From: an uncultured bacterium
Lineage (GTDB): Bacteria; Cyanobacteriota; Vampirovibrionia; Gastranaerophilales; Gastranaerophilaceae
Assembly (NCBI GenBank): GCA_902803265.1
Contig: CADCPD010000096.1
Span: forward strand, 1-6,138
Reading direction: 5' to 3'
DNA: 6,138 bases
How positions within the stretch are numbered: the stretch's first letter is position 1; each line of letters starts with the position of its first letter. The notes under the pieces are model-generated. The model saw nothing but the letters and a program-made list of their open reading frames with translations. It ran no database searches and was not told the origin of the DNA. This document shows, in pieces, positions 1 through 6,006 of the stretch. Position numbers and translations under genes: made by a program.

Positions 1-504
1 AAATCTTATCCTGAACACTGCATATCATTAACAGATAGTGCAAATGATATGTTTGGTAAAATAATGAGTATACCTGATACATTGATAGTTAAATACTATG
101 AATTATTAACTGATGTTGAAAATGATGAAGTAAAAAGAGTTCATGATGCATTAGAAAATAATAGTGAAAATCCGAGAGATTTAAAATTAAAATTAGCTCA
201 TATTATAACTGAAGAATACCATGGTAAAGAAATGGCAAATAAAGCTCAAGAAGCCTTTATTAATGTTGTTTCTAATAAAGGTATTCCTGATGATATTCCT
301 GAATATAAATTGACGGAAGATAAAAATGTTTTAGATTTATTACTTGAAGTACAATTTATCCAAAGTAAGGGTGAAGGTAAACGTCTAATTCAAGGCGGCG
401 GTGTAAAATTTGAAGGTGAAAAAATTTCAGAACCGTCATATATTTTGAATAAAGAAGGTATTTTACAAGCAGGAAAAAGAAAATATCTTAAATTAATAAA
501 ATAA
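1..504 (+). CDS. tyrS: Tyrosyl-tRNA synthetase, C-terminal part (5' end outside window)
   Basis: This is the 3' end of a class I aminoacyl-tRNA synthetase that charges tRNA-Tyr with tyrosine in the cytoplasm. Frame 1 is open from the first base, so the first ATG inside (position 49) is internal and not the start. The window opens at Lys-Ser, apparently the last two residues of the KMSKS ATP-binding loop. It is followed by Leu-Thr-Asp and then MFGKIMSIPDTLI, which is highly characteristic of bacterial TyrRS just after KMSKS. An alpha-helical anticodon-binding region follows (fragment residues about 25-100). The last 55 or so residues look like an S4 RNA-binding domain (SKGEGKRLIQGGGVKFEGEKI). 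The 167 residues seen fit the C-terminal two-fifths of a protein of about 400 residues. cysE begins 10 nt after the stop, so the two are probably cotranscribed. The TyrRS assignment is firm; the subtype (TyrZ-like) is less certain. Confidence 0.95.
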   Translation, partial: KSYPEHCISLTDSANDMFGKIMSIPDTLIVKYYELLTDVENDEVKRVHDALENNSENPRDLKLKLAHIITEEYHGKEMANKAQEAFINVVSNKGIPDDIPEYKLTEDKNVLDLLLEVQFIQSKGEGKRLIQGGGVKFEGEKISEPSYILNKEGILQAGKRKYLKLIK

Positions 505-514
505 TAGGTAAGTT

Positions 515-1237
515 ATGTTACACAGAGCGATACATCATATAAAAGATGATATAAAAACAATCTACGATAAAGACCCCGCAGCAAGAAATTTGTTAGAAGT
601 TATTTTTTGTTATCCGGGTTTGCATGCACTTTTGATGCATAGGCTTGCTCATAAATTGTATAAGTGGAAAATACCTTTTATCCCAAGGTATATATCTTTT
701 ATTATGAGAATTTTGACAGGTATCGAAATTCATCCCGGAGCACAAATCGGAGACCGTTTTTTTATTGACCATGGTGAAGGTGTTGTAATTGGAGAGACAA
801 CAATTATTGGTGATGATGTATTGATTTATCAGCAAGTAACTCTCGGCGGAACAGGAAAAGATAAAGGAAAACGCCATCCAACCATTGGCAATAGTGTAAT
901 AATTGGAGCAGGAGCAAAAGTTTTAGGAAATATAACTATAGGTAATAATAGTAGAATAGGTGCAGGTTCTGTTGTTGTCGATGATGTTCCAGAACATGCT
1001 ACTGTTGTTGGAATTCCAGGAAAAATTGTAGTTCAGAAATTTATTGACGAAAACGGTACTCTTATGCATAACAGAATACCGGATCCCGTTATGTGCAAAA
1101 TAAACAGATTAACGTATGAAGTTAAAGAAATTCAAGAAAAATTAGGGATTGAAAACAAGACAGATATAAATAAAGAATGTAAGAAAAATAATATTGAACA
1201 ATCTAAAGGAGATAATAGTGAAAGCGATAGTATTTGA
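515..1237 (+). CDS. cysE: Serine O-acetyltransferase
   Basis: CysE transfers acetyl from acetyl-CoA to L-serine, giving O-acetylserine, the substrate of CysK in cysteine synthesis. The 240-residue product is of the short bacterial type (E. coli CysE has 273). Residues 1-65 are a helical N-terminal part with the conserved DPAA at 19-22. A left-handed beta-helix of hexapeptide repeats runs from about 68 to 170. Expected active-site residues are present: Asp85-His86 (FIDHGEGVVIGET) and His121 (GKRHPTIG). The acid that is Asp in E. coli (DIHP) is Glu71 here (EIHP), as far as I recall a common substitution. The tail after 175 is hydrophilic and ends in Ser-Asp-Ser-Ile. A terminal Ile is the residue with which CysE docks into CysK in known cysteine synthase complexes. 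Only a weak AGGTA (506-510) precedes the ATG. The end overlaps the next gene by 20 bp, suggesting translational coupling. No cysK is in view. Confidence 0.96.
   Translation: MLHRAIHHIKDDIKTIYDKDPAARNLLEVIFCYPGLHALLMHRLAHKLYKWKIPFIPRYISFIMRILTGIEIHPGAQIGDRFFIDHGEGVVIGETTIIGDDVLIYQQVTLGGTGKDKGKRHPTIGNSVIIGAGAKVLGNITIGNNSRIGAGSVVVDDVPEHATVVGIPGKIVVQKFIDENGTLMHNRIPDPVMCKINRLTYEVKEIQEKLGIENKTDINKECKKNNIEQSKGDNSESDSI
1205..1212 (+). promoter_or_regulatory. Ribosome binding site deciding the GTG start of the dehydrogenase
   Basis: AAAGGAGA lies inside the last codons of cysE, with GGAG ending 6 nt before GTG at 1218. It is the best Shine-Dalgarno match in the left operon. It favours GTG 1218 (protein begins MKAIVF, typical of this enzyme superfamily) over the in-frame TTG at 1194, which would place this site inside the coding sequence. 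The same bases encode Lys-Gly-Asp of the CysE tail. Confidence 0.85.
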
Positions 1238-2186
1238 TAAAGAATTAAAATTAGATAAAGATTATAAGAAACCGGAACCTCAAAAGGGCGAAGCTTTAAT
1301 AAGAGTCAATTTGGCAGGTATTTGTAATACTGATTATGAGATAACTAAAGGATATATGGGTTATGTTGGAGTTTTAGGACATGAATTTGTCGGAACAGTA
1401 GAAGATGTAAATTCTGAAGACAAATCTCTTGTAGGTAAAAGAGTAGTTGCAGAAATTAGTTATGGCTGTCATCAACCTGATTGTGAATGGTGCAACAAAG
1501 GTTTGGTAAGACATTGTCCAAACAGACATACAATTGGCATTTGGAAAAAAGATGGCTGCTTTGCAGAATATATTACGCTTCCAACTGAAATATTGTTTGA
1601 AGTACCTGAAAATGTTTCTAATGAACAAGTTGTATTTGTTGAACCTCTTGCTGCTGCCTGTGAAATTGTTGAACAATTGCACATTCAACCTATTCAGAAA
1701 GTTTTGGTACAAGGTGATGGTAAGCTTGGATTAACAACAGCTTTAGCTTTGCATGCTTACAATTATGATGTAACTTTAGTTGGAAGACATCAAAACAAGC
1801 TGGATATAGCTAAAAATCAAGGTGTTAAAACTATTCTTTCAGAGGATTTAAAAGTCGAACCGACTTGGGATGTTGTAGTAGAAGCAACAGGCTCTATTAA
1901 TGGTTTTGAAAATGCAATGGCTTTAACAAAACCAAGAGGTGTTCTTGTTCTAAAAAGTACAGTTGCCGGCAGCAAAGAAATTAATTTAGCTCCTATTGTT
2001 ATAAATGAAATTACAGTACTTGGTTCAAGATGCGGTCAATTTAAGCCAGCTCTTGAATTGCTAAAAAATGAAAGAATTGATTTTAAACCAATGATTTCAC
2101 ATATTTATAACGTGGATGATGCGATTGAAGCTTTTGAAAAAAATAAAGATAAAGAATCTGTAAAAGTTTTGATAAAATTTGATTAA
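1218..2186 (+). CDS. Zinc-dependent medium-chain alcohol dehydrogenase-like protein
   Basis: This is an NAD(P)-dependent oxidoreductase of the medium-chain dehydrogenase superfamily; the substrate is unknown. From the GTG start it has 322 residues. The N-terminal catalytic domain carries the probable catalytic-zinc ligands Cys36 (GICNTD) and His55-Glu56 (GHEFVG), with Glu142 in VEPLAAA as a further candidate. Four cysteines (84, 89, 92, 100) form a structural-zinc lobe, spaced C-x4-C-x2-C-x7-C rather than the usual C-x2-C-x2-C-x7-C. The Rossmann domain starts around 161 with GDGKLG (166-171). Strand two ends in Gly189-Arg190 rather than an acidic residue, which hints at NADP(H). The combination of GICNTD and GLVRHCPNR resembles, from memory, an uncharacterised cyanobacterial dehydrogenase group. 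It overlaps cysE by 20 bp and is followed after 27 nt by the LptF/G-like gene. Family assignment is firm; reaction and pathway are unknown. Confidence 0.92.
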   Translation: MKAIVFDKELKLDKDYKKPEPQKGEALIRVNLAGICNTDYEITKGYMGYVGVLGHEFVGTVEDVNSEDKSLVGKRVVAEISYGCHQPDCEWCNKGLVRHCPNRHTIGIWKKDGCFAEYITLPTEILFEVPENVSNEQVVFVEPLAAACEIVEQLHIQPIQKVLVQGDGKLGLTTALALHAYNYDVTLVGRHQNKLDIAKNQGVKTILSEDLKVEPTWDVVVEATGSINGFENAMALTKPRGVLVLKSTVAGSKEINLAPIVINEITVLGSRCGQFKPALELLKNERIDFKPMISHIYNVDDAIEAFEKNKDKESVKVLIKFD

Positions 2187-2213
2187 TATTTATCTTTAAA
2201 TTAAAATACTCAT

Positions 2214-3338
2214 ATGGAAAATTCTGAAAATACGAATAAAATAACCATTTTAGATAAATACTTGATAAAACAAATATTAGAAGTATTTGTAATGGGTGTT
2301 GCAATTTTTACGTCAATTATTTTTGCATCAGATACATTTATTACATTGATAAAACAGATTTCAGAATATGGTATTCCTTTTAATATAGCATTAATGATGA
2401 TTATATTAAATCTTCCGGCTGTTTTCGTTATGACAATACCAATGGGTGTTTTGCTTGCAACTGTAATGACTTTGAATAAGTTATCACTTGCTTCGGAAAT
2501 TACGGTAATGCGTTCTTGCGGTATTGGTTTGAATAGAATTGCCAAGCCTATATTTATCTTTGCGATAATAATGGCTTTATTAGGTTTTTTCATAAATGAA
2601 GCCATTGTTCCAGCTACGACAAAAGTTTCAAAAGATTTAGCAATATGGGCTTTGGGACAAAAGAACATTCCTGATGGAAAACAAAATTTTACGTTTAAAG
2701 AATTGACATCTTCTGCGGTTTTAAAAAGATTATTTTATGTAGGTTTTGCAAAAGATAAAATTTTATACAATATAACTGTACTTGATTTATCTAAAAATGA
2801 TACATTGCAAGTACTTCAAGCTCGTACAGGTTCAACTTCACCGGAAGGCTGGAATTTTGAGAAAGGAGCTATTTATACAATTTCTGATGATGGAGAGGTT
2901 TTAAATACTACTTTTTTTGAAGATTCTGTCGCTCAGTTTGGTGTTGATTTGACAAATGAAATGAATAAAGATATCGCAAAAGAACAAAATTTCTTCCAAT
3001 TAGTTAGATATCTTTCAAAAGATCACTCAAATTTAGATAAAGATACATTAACCTCAATAAAAATTGAATTATTTGAAAAAACAGCAGTTCCAATAACGAC
3101 TATTGTTTTTGTGTTAATTGGTGTTCCATTAGCTATTACACCTCCTCGTGTAAGATATAACAGAGGATTTTTGTTTAGTATTCTTATTTTGTTTTTATAT
3201 TATGTTTTGAGGGCATTATCAGTATCCTTTGCAGAAGCAGGAAGTATAGCTCCATTTTGGGGTGCGTGGACTTCTAATTTGGTTCTTACAGCTTTAGGTG
3301 TTTGGTTATATTACAAAAAAGTATTTACTATTGAGTAA
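2214..3338 (+). CDS. LptF/LptG (YjgP/YjgQ) family lipopolysaccharide export permease
   Basis: This is an inner-membrane subunit of the Lpt ABC transporter, which with ATPase LptB extracts lipopolysaccharide and passes it to a periplasmic bridge. The 374 residues match the family length and layout. Three membrane helices lie at about 21-44, 57-88 and 108-132. A periplasmic beta-rich domain spans about 135-270, and three more helices lie at about 290-310, 317-337 and 345-367. The cytoplasmic segment SEITVMRSCGIG (94-105) matches the family's coupling helix that contacts LptB. The motif IGVPLAITPPR around 302-312 is also typical. I cannot tell LptF from LptG. Many cyanobacteria-like genomes have a single such gene, so it may act as a homodimer (inference). 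The ATG is the first start after an in-frame TAA at 2202; no clear Shine-Dalgarno is seen, so it may rely on readthrough of ribosomes from the dehydrogenase. Confidence 0.93.
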   Translation: MENSENTNKITILDKYLIKQILEVFVMGVAIFTSIIFASDTFITLIKQISEYGIPFNIALMMIILNLPAVFVMTIPMGVLLATVMTLNKLSLASEITVMRSCGIGLNRIAKPIFIFAIIMALLGFFINEAIVPATTKVSKDLAIWALGQKNIPDGKQNFTFKELTSSAVLKRLFYVGFAKDKILYNITVLDLSKNDTLQVLQARTGSTSPEGWNFEKGAIYTISDDGEVLNTTFFEDSVAQFGVDLTNEMNKDIAKEQNFFQLVRYLSKDHSNLDKDTLTSIKIELFEKTAVPITTIVFVLIGVPLAITPPRVRYNRGFLFSILILFLYYVLRALSVSFAEAGSIAPFWGAWTSNLVLTALGVWLYYKKVFTIE

Positions 3339-3348
3339 TAAAAAGCTT

Positions 3349-3383
3349 AAAAAATAAAAAAGGCAACACTGGAATGTATTGCC
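3349..3383 (-). terminator. Rho-independent terminator of the 101-residue protein gene
   Basis: An 8-bp stem with one mismatch (GGCAACAC at 3362-3369 against GTATTGCC at 3376-3383, loop of 6) is followed on the - strand by T6-A-T6 (3361 down to 3349). It lies 45 nt past the stop of the - strand gene ending at 3428. On the + strand the stem is followed by ATAAATAAAA, not a T-run, so it should not efficiently terminate the LptF/G-like operon. Confidence 0.85.
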
Positions 3384-3427
3384 ATAAATAAAACTGTTAA
3401 GGGAAATTAATTTATTTAAAACTTGTA

Positions 3428-3733
3428 TTACATATGCATTTCAAATTTACGAGCAACTTTTGGTTCAGCTGCATTTAAAATATTTGAAGTCATTATGCTT
3501 TCGTGTTGTATGCTTTGGATTTGTTGACTAACTTTTCCGCTGAATACATCATCATTTGTAGCTAAATATGTTTGAAGAGCATTTAAATTAGAAGTTGCTG
3601 CTGCTTTAACTGCTGCAGAAATTTTTTCTAAGTTTGATTCAGGAACTCTAACGTTCAAACCGAAAGGTTTATAAGAAGTTAAACCTCTGTTTTTGAATAA
3701 ATCGTTATTGAAAATATTGTTTGTAGTTGTCAT
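3428..3733 (-). CDS. Hypothetical 101-residue protein, family not recognised
   Basis: I do not recognise this protein. It is small, soluble-looking, and has no signal peptide or membrane segment. The N-terminus (1-30) is Asn-rich with aromatic residues (NNIFNN, YKPFGLNVRV). Residues 34-59 (including SAAVKAAATSNLNALQTYL) and 65-88 (KVSQQIQSIQHESIMTSNIL) look like two amphipathic helices, perhaps a helical hairpin or coiled coil. The end is basic with Met-His-Met. There is no cysteine. AAGGA (3751-3755) and GGGAA (3742-3746) lie upstream of the ATG and serve as a plausible ribosome binding site. A strong terminator follows, and the upstream gap of 118 nt holds a promoter-like region, so this is probably its own transcription unit. 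The expression signals and normal codon use argue that it is a real gene. It may be specific to the lineage. Confidence 0.75.
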   Translation of the reverse strand: MTTTNNIFNNDLFKNRGLTSYKPFGLNVRVPESNLEKISAAVKAAATSNLNALQTYLATNDDVFSGKVSQQIQSIQHESIMTSNILNAAEPKVARKFEMHM

Positions 3734-3741
3734 TTTTAATA

Positions 3742-3806
3742 TTCCCTTTTTCCTTACATGTTATATATCGGCACAAACTCATGTAATATTTAATGATTTA
3801 AGTCAA
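3742..3806 (-). promoter_or_regulatory. Candidate promoter and operator region of the 101-residue protein gene
   Basis: Reading the - strand, TATATAA (3767-3761) could be the -10 box. There is no good -35 at 16-18 bp, where AATATT is found. About 44 nt before the expected transcription start lies TTGACTTAAATCAT (3806-3793), an imperfect palindrome matching 8 of 10 informative bases of the FNR-type half sites TTGAT-N4-ATCAA. A ribosome binding site follows at 3755-3742. The TTGACT could alternatively be read as a -35 box, but then no good -10 sits 17 bp away. The AT-richness makes all of this tentative. Confidence 0.35.
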
Positions 3807-3834
3807 ATTTCATAAAAAGTTTACATTTATTTAC

Positions 3835-3862
3835 AAAAAAAATCAATATAACTATTTTTTTT
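3835..3862 (-). terminator. A/T-only hairpin at the end of the glycosyltransferase gene, possible weak terminator
   Basis: A perfect 9-bp inverted repeat (A8-T at 3835-3843 against A-T8 at 3854-3862, loop of 10) spans the glycosyltransferase stop codon at 3852-3854. On either strand it ends in a run of eight T. With no G or C in the stem it would be unstable, so termination here is uncertain. Readthrough into the 101-residue protein gene is possible. Confidence 0.3.
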
Positions 3863-5474
3863 CAAAAACGTAAACAGTAAAATCCTTTAGTAATAGATTC
3901 TTTGGTCGGTATTCACTGTTTATGTATTCACAAATTTCAAAACCATAATCTTTACAGATACTCTTAAAGTAGTAATTTGATGTTGGAAAATTATGTATAA
4001 AAATATATTGTGGATTATTCTTTTTTATTGAATTTATTAGTCTGTTTTCTCCGAATGTTTCTATATAAAGCGGAAGATATGAGTTGTAATAGTCATCAGA
4101 TTTTCTGTTTGTTAAAAAATTAAAAAATAAACCTTCCGGTAAAATAAGAATTTTATCTTCTTGTTTAGTATTATTTAAAATATAATTAACAAGTTCTTGT
4201 GCGGTTGTTTTATATTCCGAATGTTCATATATTATGCCGCGATTACTTGTTATAGGAATTTTTTTATAAGTTCTTTCTTTATAATTTAAAAATGCAAAAC
4301 CTAGAGTTAAACATAATAAATAAATTATAATTGTTTTATGCCACTCTTTTTTTGCGTAATTGATTAATGCGATTATTAAAATTGGAATAAAAAATAATCC
4401 GTAAGAATTTAAAGTTGTTGCCCAAAATACCTTTAATGACATCAATAAAGCAGTAATGGAAAAAATATTAATTTCTTCTGTTTTATTTTTACAGCATATG
4501 CAAGCTAAAATTATCAAAAGTAAAGGTAAGAATATAAAGGTTTCAACACTTAAACCTTTAAATGTAAAAAATATTCCTAAAAGTAATGCAATAGTAGCTT
4601 TTATTTTATATTTACTAAAATAATGTATTCCGCAAAATATTAGAGATATCGGTATTAAATCTTTAATAAAATTTCTTATAAGAATTCCAAGAGTAGGTTT
4701 TTGAAAGATTAAACCGGAGATAATATAGAAAAATCTTAAAGTAGCAGTTTGCGTCATGTTATATATATCTTTGAAATTATGGTACAAATCTGTTATTGTA
4801 AGTCCTTGATAAAATAAAATTCCAAAACATAACACAGGCATGATTATAAATGTTATAAAAGCTGTAATATTTATTTTGAGTGATAATTTATTTTTGAAAG
4901 CTAAAAAGATAAAAATCAAACAATAAGGTAAAAATTCGTATTTATTAGAAATTGCGATTCCTGCAAAAAAAGTGCTTAGATAAAAGTTTTGACTTTGGTT
5001 ATTTCGTAAAAAGAATATCAAAAAATATAAGGATATTAAACATGCTAATAATCCGTATGTCATTCCATATGAATATGGAAAAATGTAATTAAAAATATAA
5101 AATGAAAAACACCCAATAACTATAGAAAGTATTGTGATTGAAAAAGACATAAGTTTTTCAAAAAATAATCTTGAAAGAAGATAAATCATTGTTATTATTG
5201 CAGTTGCAGTTATAATTCCAGAAAGATATATCGTGGATAATTTAACAGAAAAAACTTTAAACAATAATGCATTATATAAATAAGAAAATGGCCCGTAAAT
5301 GTTGAATAAGTCTTTATATAAAATACTTCCGTTTAAAATTCTTTCAGGATAATATATTTCTCTGCCGCTATCTATAATAATGTGCCCTTGGTGAGCCCAC
5401 GTTAAAGTGAAAGTTATTAATAGCAATATATAAAGCGGTAAAACGTATTTTAAATCACCAAAATATTTTTTCAT
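3852..5474 (-). CDS. Multi-pass membrane glycosyltransferase, GT-C type (GT39/ArnT-like)
   Basis: This is probably an integral-membrane transferase using a polyprenyl-phosphate-linked sugar and acting outside the cytoplasmic membrane; donor and acceptor are unknown. The 540 residues begin with a membrane helix (about 9-27). A first external loop has conserved-looking acids and aromatics: Asp35 (IIIDSGREIYYPERI), then GSILYKDLFNIYGPFSY with Asp55. An acidic residue in this loop is the catalytic hallmark of GT-C enzymes. About 11-12 hydrophobic helices follow to about 397. The rest (about 405-540) is a soluble domain with an ILILPEGLFFNFLTNR stretch and NPQYIFIHN. The ATG is the first start after an in-frame TAA two codons upstream; there is no Shine-Dalgarno. 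It is very rich in Phe, Ile, Leu, Lys and Asn, as expected of a membrane protein in an AT-rich genome. Alternatives are an O-antigen-polymerase-like or other GT-C family; the fold is likelier than any exact role. Confidence 0.72.
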   Translation of the reverse strand: MKKYFGDLKYVLPLYILLLITFTLTWAHQGHIIIDSGREIYYPERILNGSILYKDLFNIYGPFSYLYNALLFKVFSVKLSTIYLSGIITATAIITMIYLLSRLFFEKLMSFSITILSIVIGCFSFYIFNYIFPYSYGMTYGLLACLISLYFLIFFLRNNQSQNFYLSTFFAGIAISNKYEFLPYCLIFIFLAFKNKLSLKINITAFITFIIMPVLCFGILFYQGLTITDLYHNFKDIYNMTQTATLRFFYIISGLIFQKPTLGILIRNFIKDLIPISLIFCGIHYFSKYKIKATIALLLGIFFTFKGLSVETFIFLPLLLIILACICCKNKTEEINIFSITALLMSLKVFWATTLNSYGLFFIPILIIALINYAKKEWHKTIIIYLLCLTLGFAFLNYKERTYKKIPITSNRGIIYEHSEYKTTAQELVNYILNNTKQEDKILILPEGLFFNFLTNRKSDDYYNSYLPLYIETFGENRLINSIKKNNPQYIFIHNFPTSNYYFKSICKDYGFEICEYINSEYRPKNLLLKDFTVYVFEKK

Positions 5475-5484
5475 ATATTAATAG

Positions 5485-5513
5485 AATTTAACAAAAATAA
5501 AAACAAAAGGCAA
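5485..5513 (-). promoter_or_regulatory. Candidate promoter of the glycosyltransferase gene
   Basis: On the - strand TTGCCT (5513-5508) and TAAATT (5490-5485) are separated by 17 bp, each matching four of six consensus bases. Transcription would start around 5478, only a few bases before the ATG. Together with the absence of a Shine-Dalgarno this would make the mRNA nearly leaderless. Low certainty in such AT-rich DNA. Confidence 0.35.
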
Positions 5514-5514
5514 T

Positions 5515-5557
5515 TTTTTGAGAGAAAAAAACTTTATATAAGTGTGTAGTTTAGGAG
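5515..5557 (+). promoter_or_regulatory. Candidate promoter and clear ribosome binding site of the 123-residue protein gene
   Basis: TTTTTG (5515-5520) and TATAAG (5537-5542) are 16 bp apart and could be -35 and -10 boxes, giving a start around 5549. AGGAG (5553-5557) ends 7 nt before the ATG at 5565 and is a well-placed Shine-Dalgarno, the firmest part of this call. The region is shared with the divergent glycosyltransferase gene, so one regulator could affect both. Confidence 0.5.
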
Positions 5558-5564
5558 TTAGGTT

Positions 5565-5936
5565 ATGCAAGATTTAAGTTATTTAGCAACTGAAGGTGTT
5601 CTTACATTTGACCCAAATGCTTACTTAAATACTCCGGCTAAAGGTGCTAATCCGTACGGACAAATAGGATTACTTCCAAGTGATACAAAATTGCAGGCTC
5701 AACCTACCCAAGACAGCTTTATTTCAAACAATAAAAGTACAATAAAAAAAGTTGCAGCAGGTGCTATAATTGCAGGTTTGGCTATTTTTGGATTGTATAA
5801 AGGTAAAAGTTGTTTAAATAAAATTGCTGACAAATTTTCATCTAAAGCAGGCACAGATGTAGCTGCAAAAGCTGTTGAATCAGGAAAAGGTTTTGTTAAT
5901 ACCTGTATTGATTCTGTTACAAAGTTTTTTAAATAA
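5565..5936 (+). CDS. Hypothetical 123-residue protein with one predicted membrane helix
   Basis: I do not recognise this protein. Residues 1-58 are polar and rich in Pro, Asn, Gly and Gln (FDPNAYLNTPAKGANPYGQ), probably disordered. A hydrophobic helix follows at about 63-79 (AAGAIIAGLAIFGLYKG), bracketed by Lys61-Lys62 and Lys79-Lys81. The C-terminal 40 residues are Lys/Ala-rich and amphipathic (IADKFSSKAGTDVAAKAVES) and end in Phe-Phe-Lys. There are two cysteines, Cys83 and Cys114. The helix is far from the N-terminus, so it is not a classic signal peptide; a single-pass membrane protein or membrane-binding peptide is likely. The gene has a good ribosome binding site and a strong terminator 35 nt after the stop, so it is a real monocistronic unit. 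It resembles the other orphan in size but I see no shared sequence. A secreted, phage-like or holin-like role cannot be shown. Confidence 0.77.
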   Translation: MQDLSYLATEGVLTFDPNAYLNTPAKGANPYGQIGLLPSDTKLQAQPTQDSFISNNKSTIKKVAAGAIIAGLAIFGLYKGKSCLNKIADKFSSKAGTDVAAKAVESGKGFVNTCIDSVTKFFK

Positions 5937-5971
5937 TTAATAACCAAATAACTAAACCAAAAACTAATCTT

Positions 5972-6004
5972 AGCGATATTATATTATAATATCGCTTTTA
6001 TTTT
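5972..6004 (+). terminator. Strong rho-independent terminator of the 123-residue protein gene
   Basis: A perfect palindrome AGCGATATTATA / TATAATATCGCT (5972-5983 and 5985-5996, centre at 5984) is followed by TTTATTTT. In RNA about 10-11 bp would pair with a 3-5 nt loop. It lies 35 nt after the stop at 5936. Confidence 0.92.
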
Positions 6005-6006
6005 GC

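Noticed and set aside
49..51. ATG at 49 as the start of a separate 151-residue gene
   Set aside because: The frame is open to the window edge and the upstream codons continue the TyrRS sequence after KMSKS.
593..877. Antisense open frame over cysE
   Set aside because: Composition is Cys/Ser/Asn-rich without family features. It lies fully inside a conserved gene and has no expression signals.
1194..1217. TTG at 1194 as the dehydrogenase start
   Set aside because: It would add eight residues that include a translated Shine-Dalgarno. GTG at 1218 follows that site by 6 nt and gives the family-typical MKAIVF start.
515..1237. Glu71 in place of the catalytic-dyad Asp as a sign of an inactive CysE
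   Set aside because: The residue stays acidic, all other active-site residues are intact, and EIHP is, as far as I recall, frequent in short bacterial CysE.
1374..1712. Antisense open frames over the dehydrogenase
   Set aside because: They are shadows of a well-conserved coding sequence and resemble no known protein.
2210..2668. 152-residue antisense open frame over the LptF/G-like gene
   Set aside because: It mirrors the membrane-helix codons of the real gene; Ile/Lys-rich translation is typical of antisense reading in AT-rich DNA.
3362..3383. Hairpin as terminator of the tyrS-cysE-dehydrogenase-LptF/G operon
   Set aside because: No T-run follows on the + strand; the T-run is on the - strand side.
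3428..5936. The two small orphan proteins as a toxin-antitoxin or bacteriocin-immunity pair
   Set aside because: They are on opposite strands, about 1.8 kb apart and separated by the glycosyltransferase, each with its own signals. Neither shows a toxin, antitoxin or leader-peptide motif.
5699..5947. 82-residue antisense frame over the 123-residue protein gene
   Set aside because: The sense gene has a ribosome binding site, terminator and plausible topology; the antisense frame has no such support.
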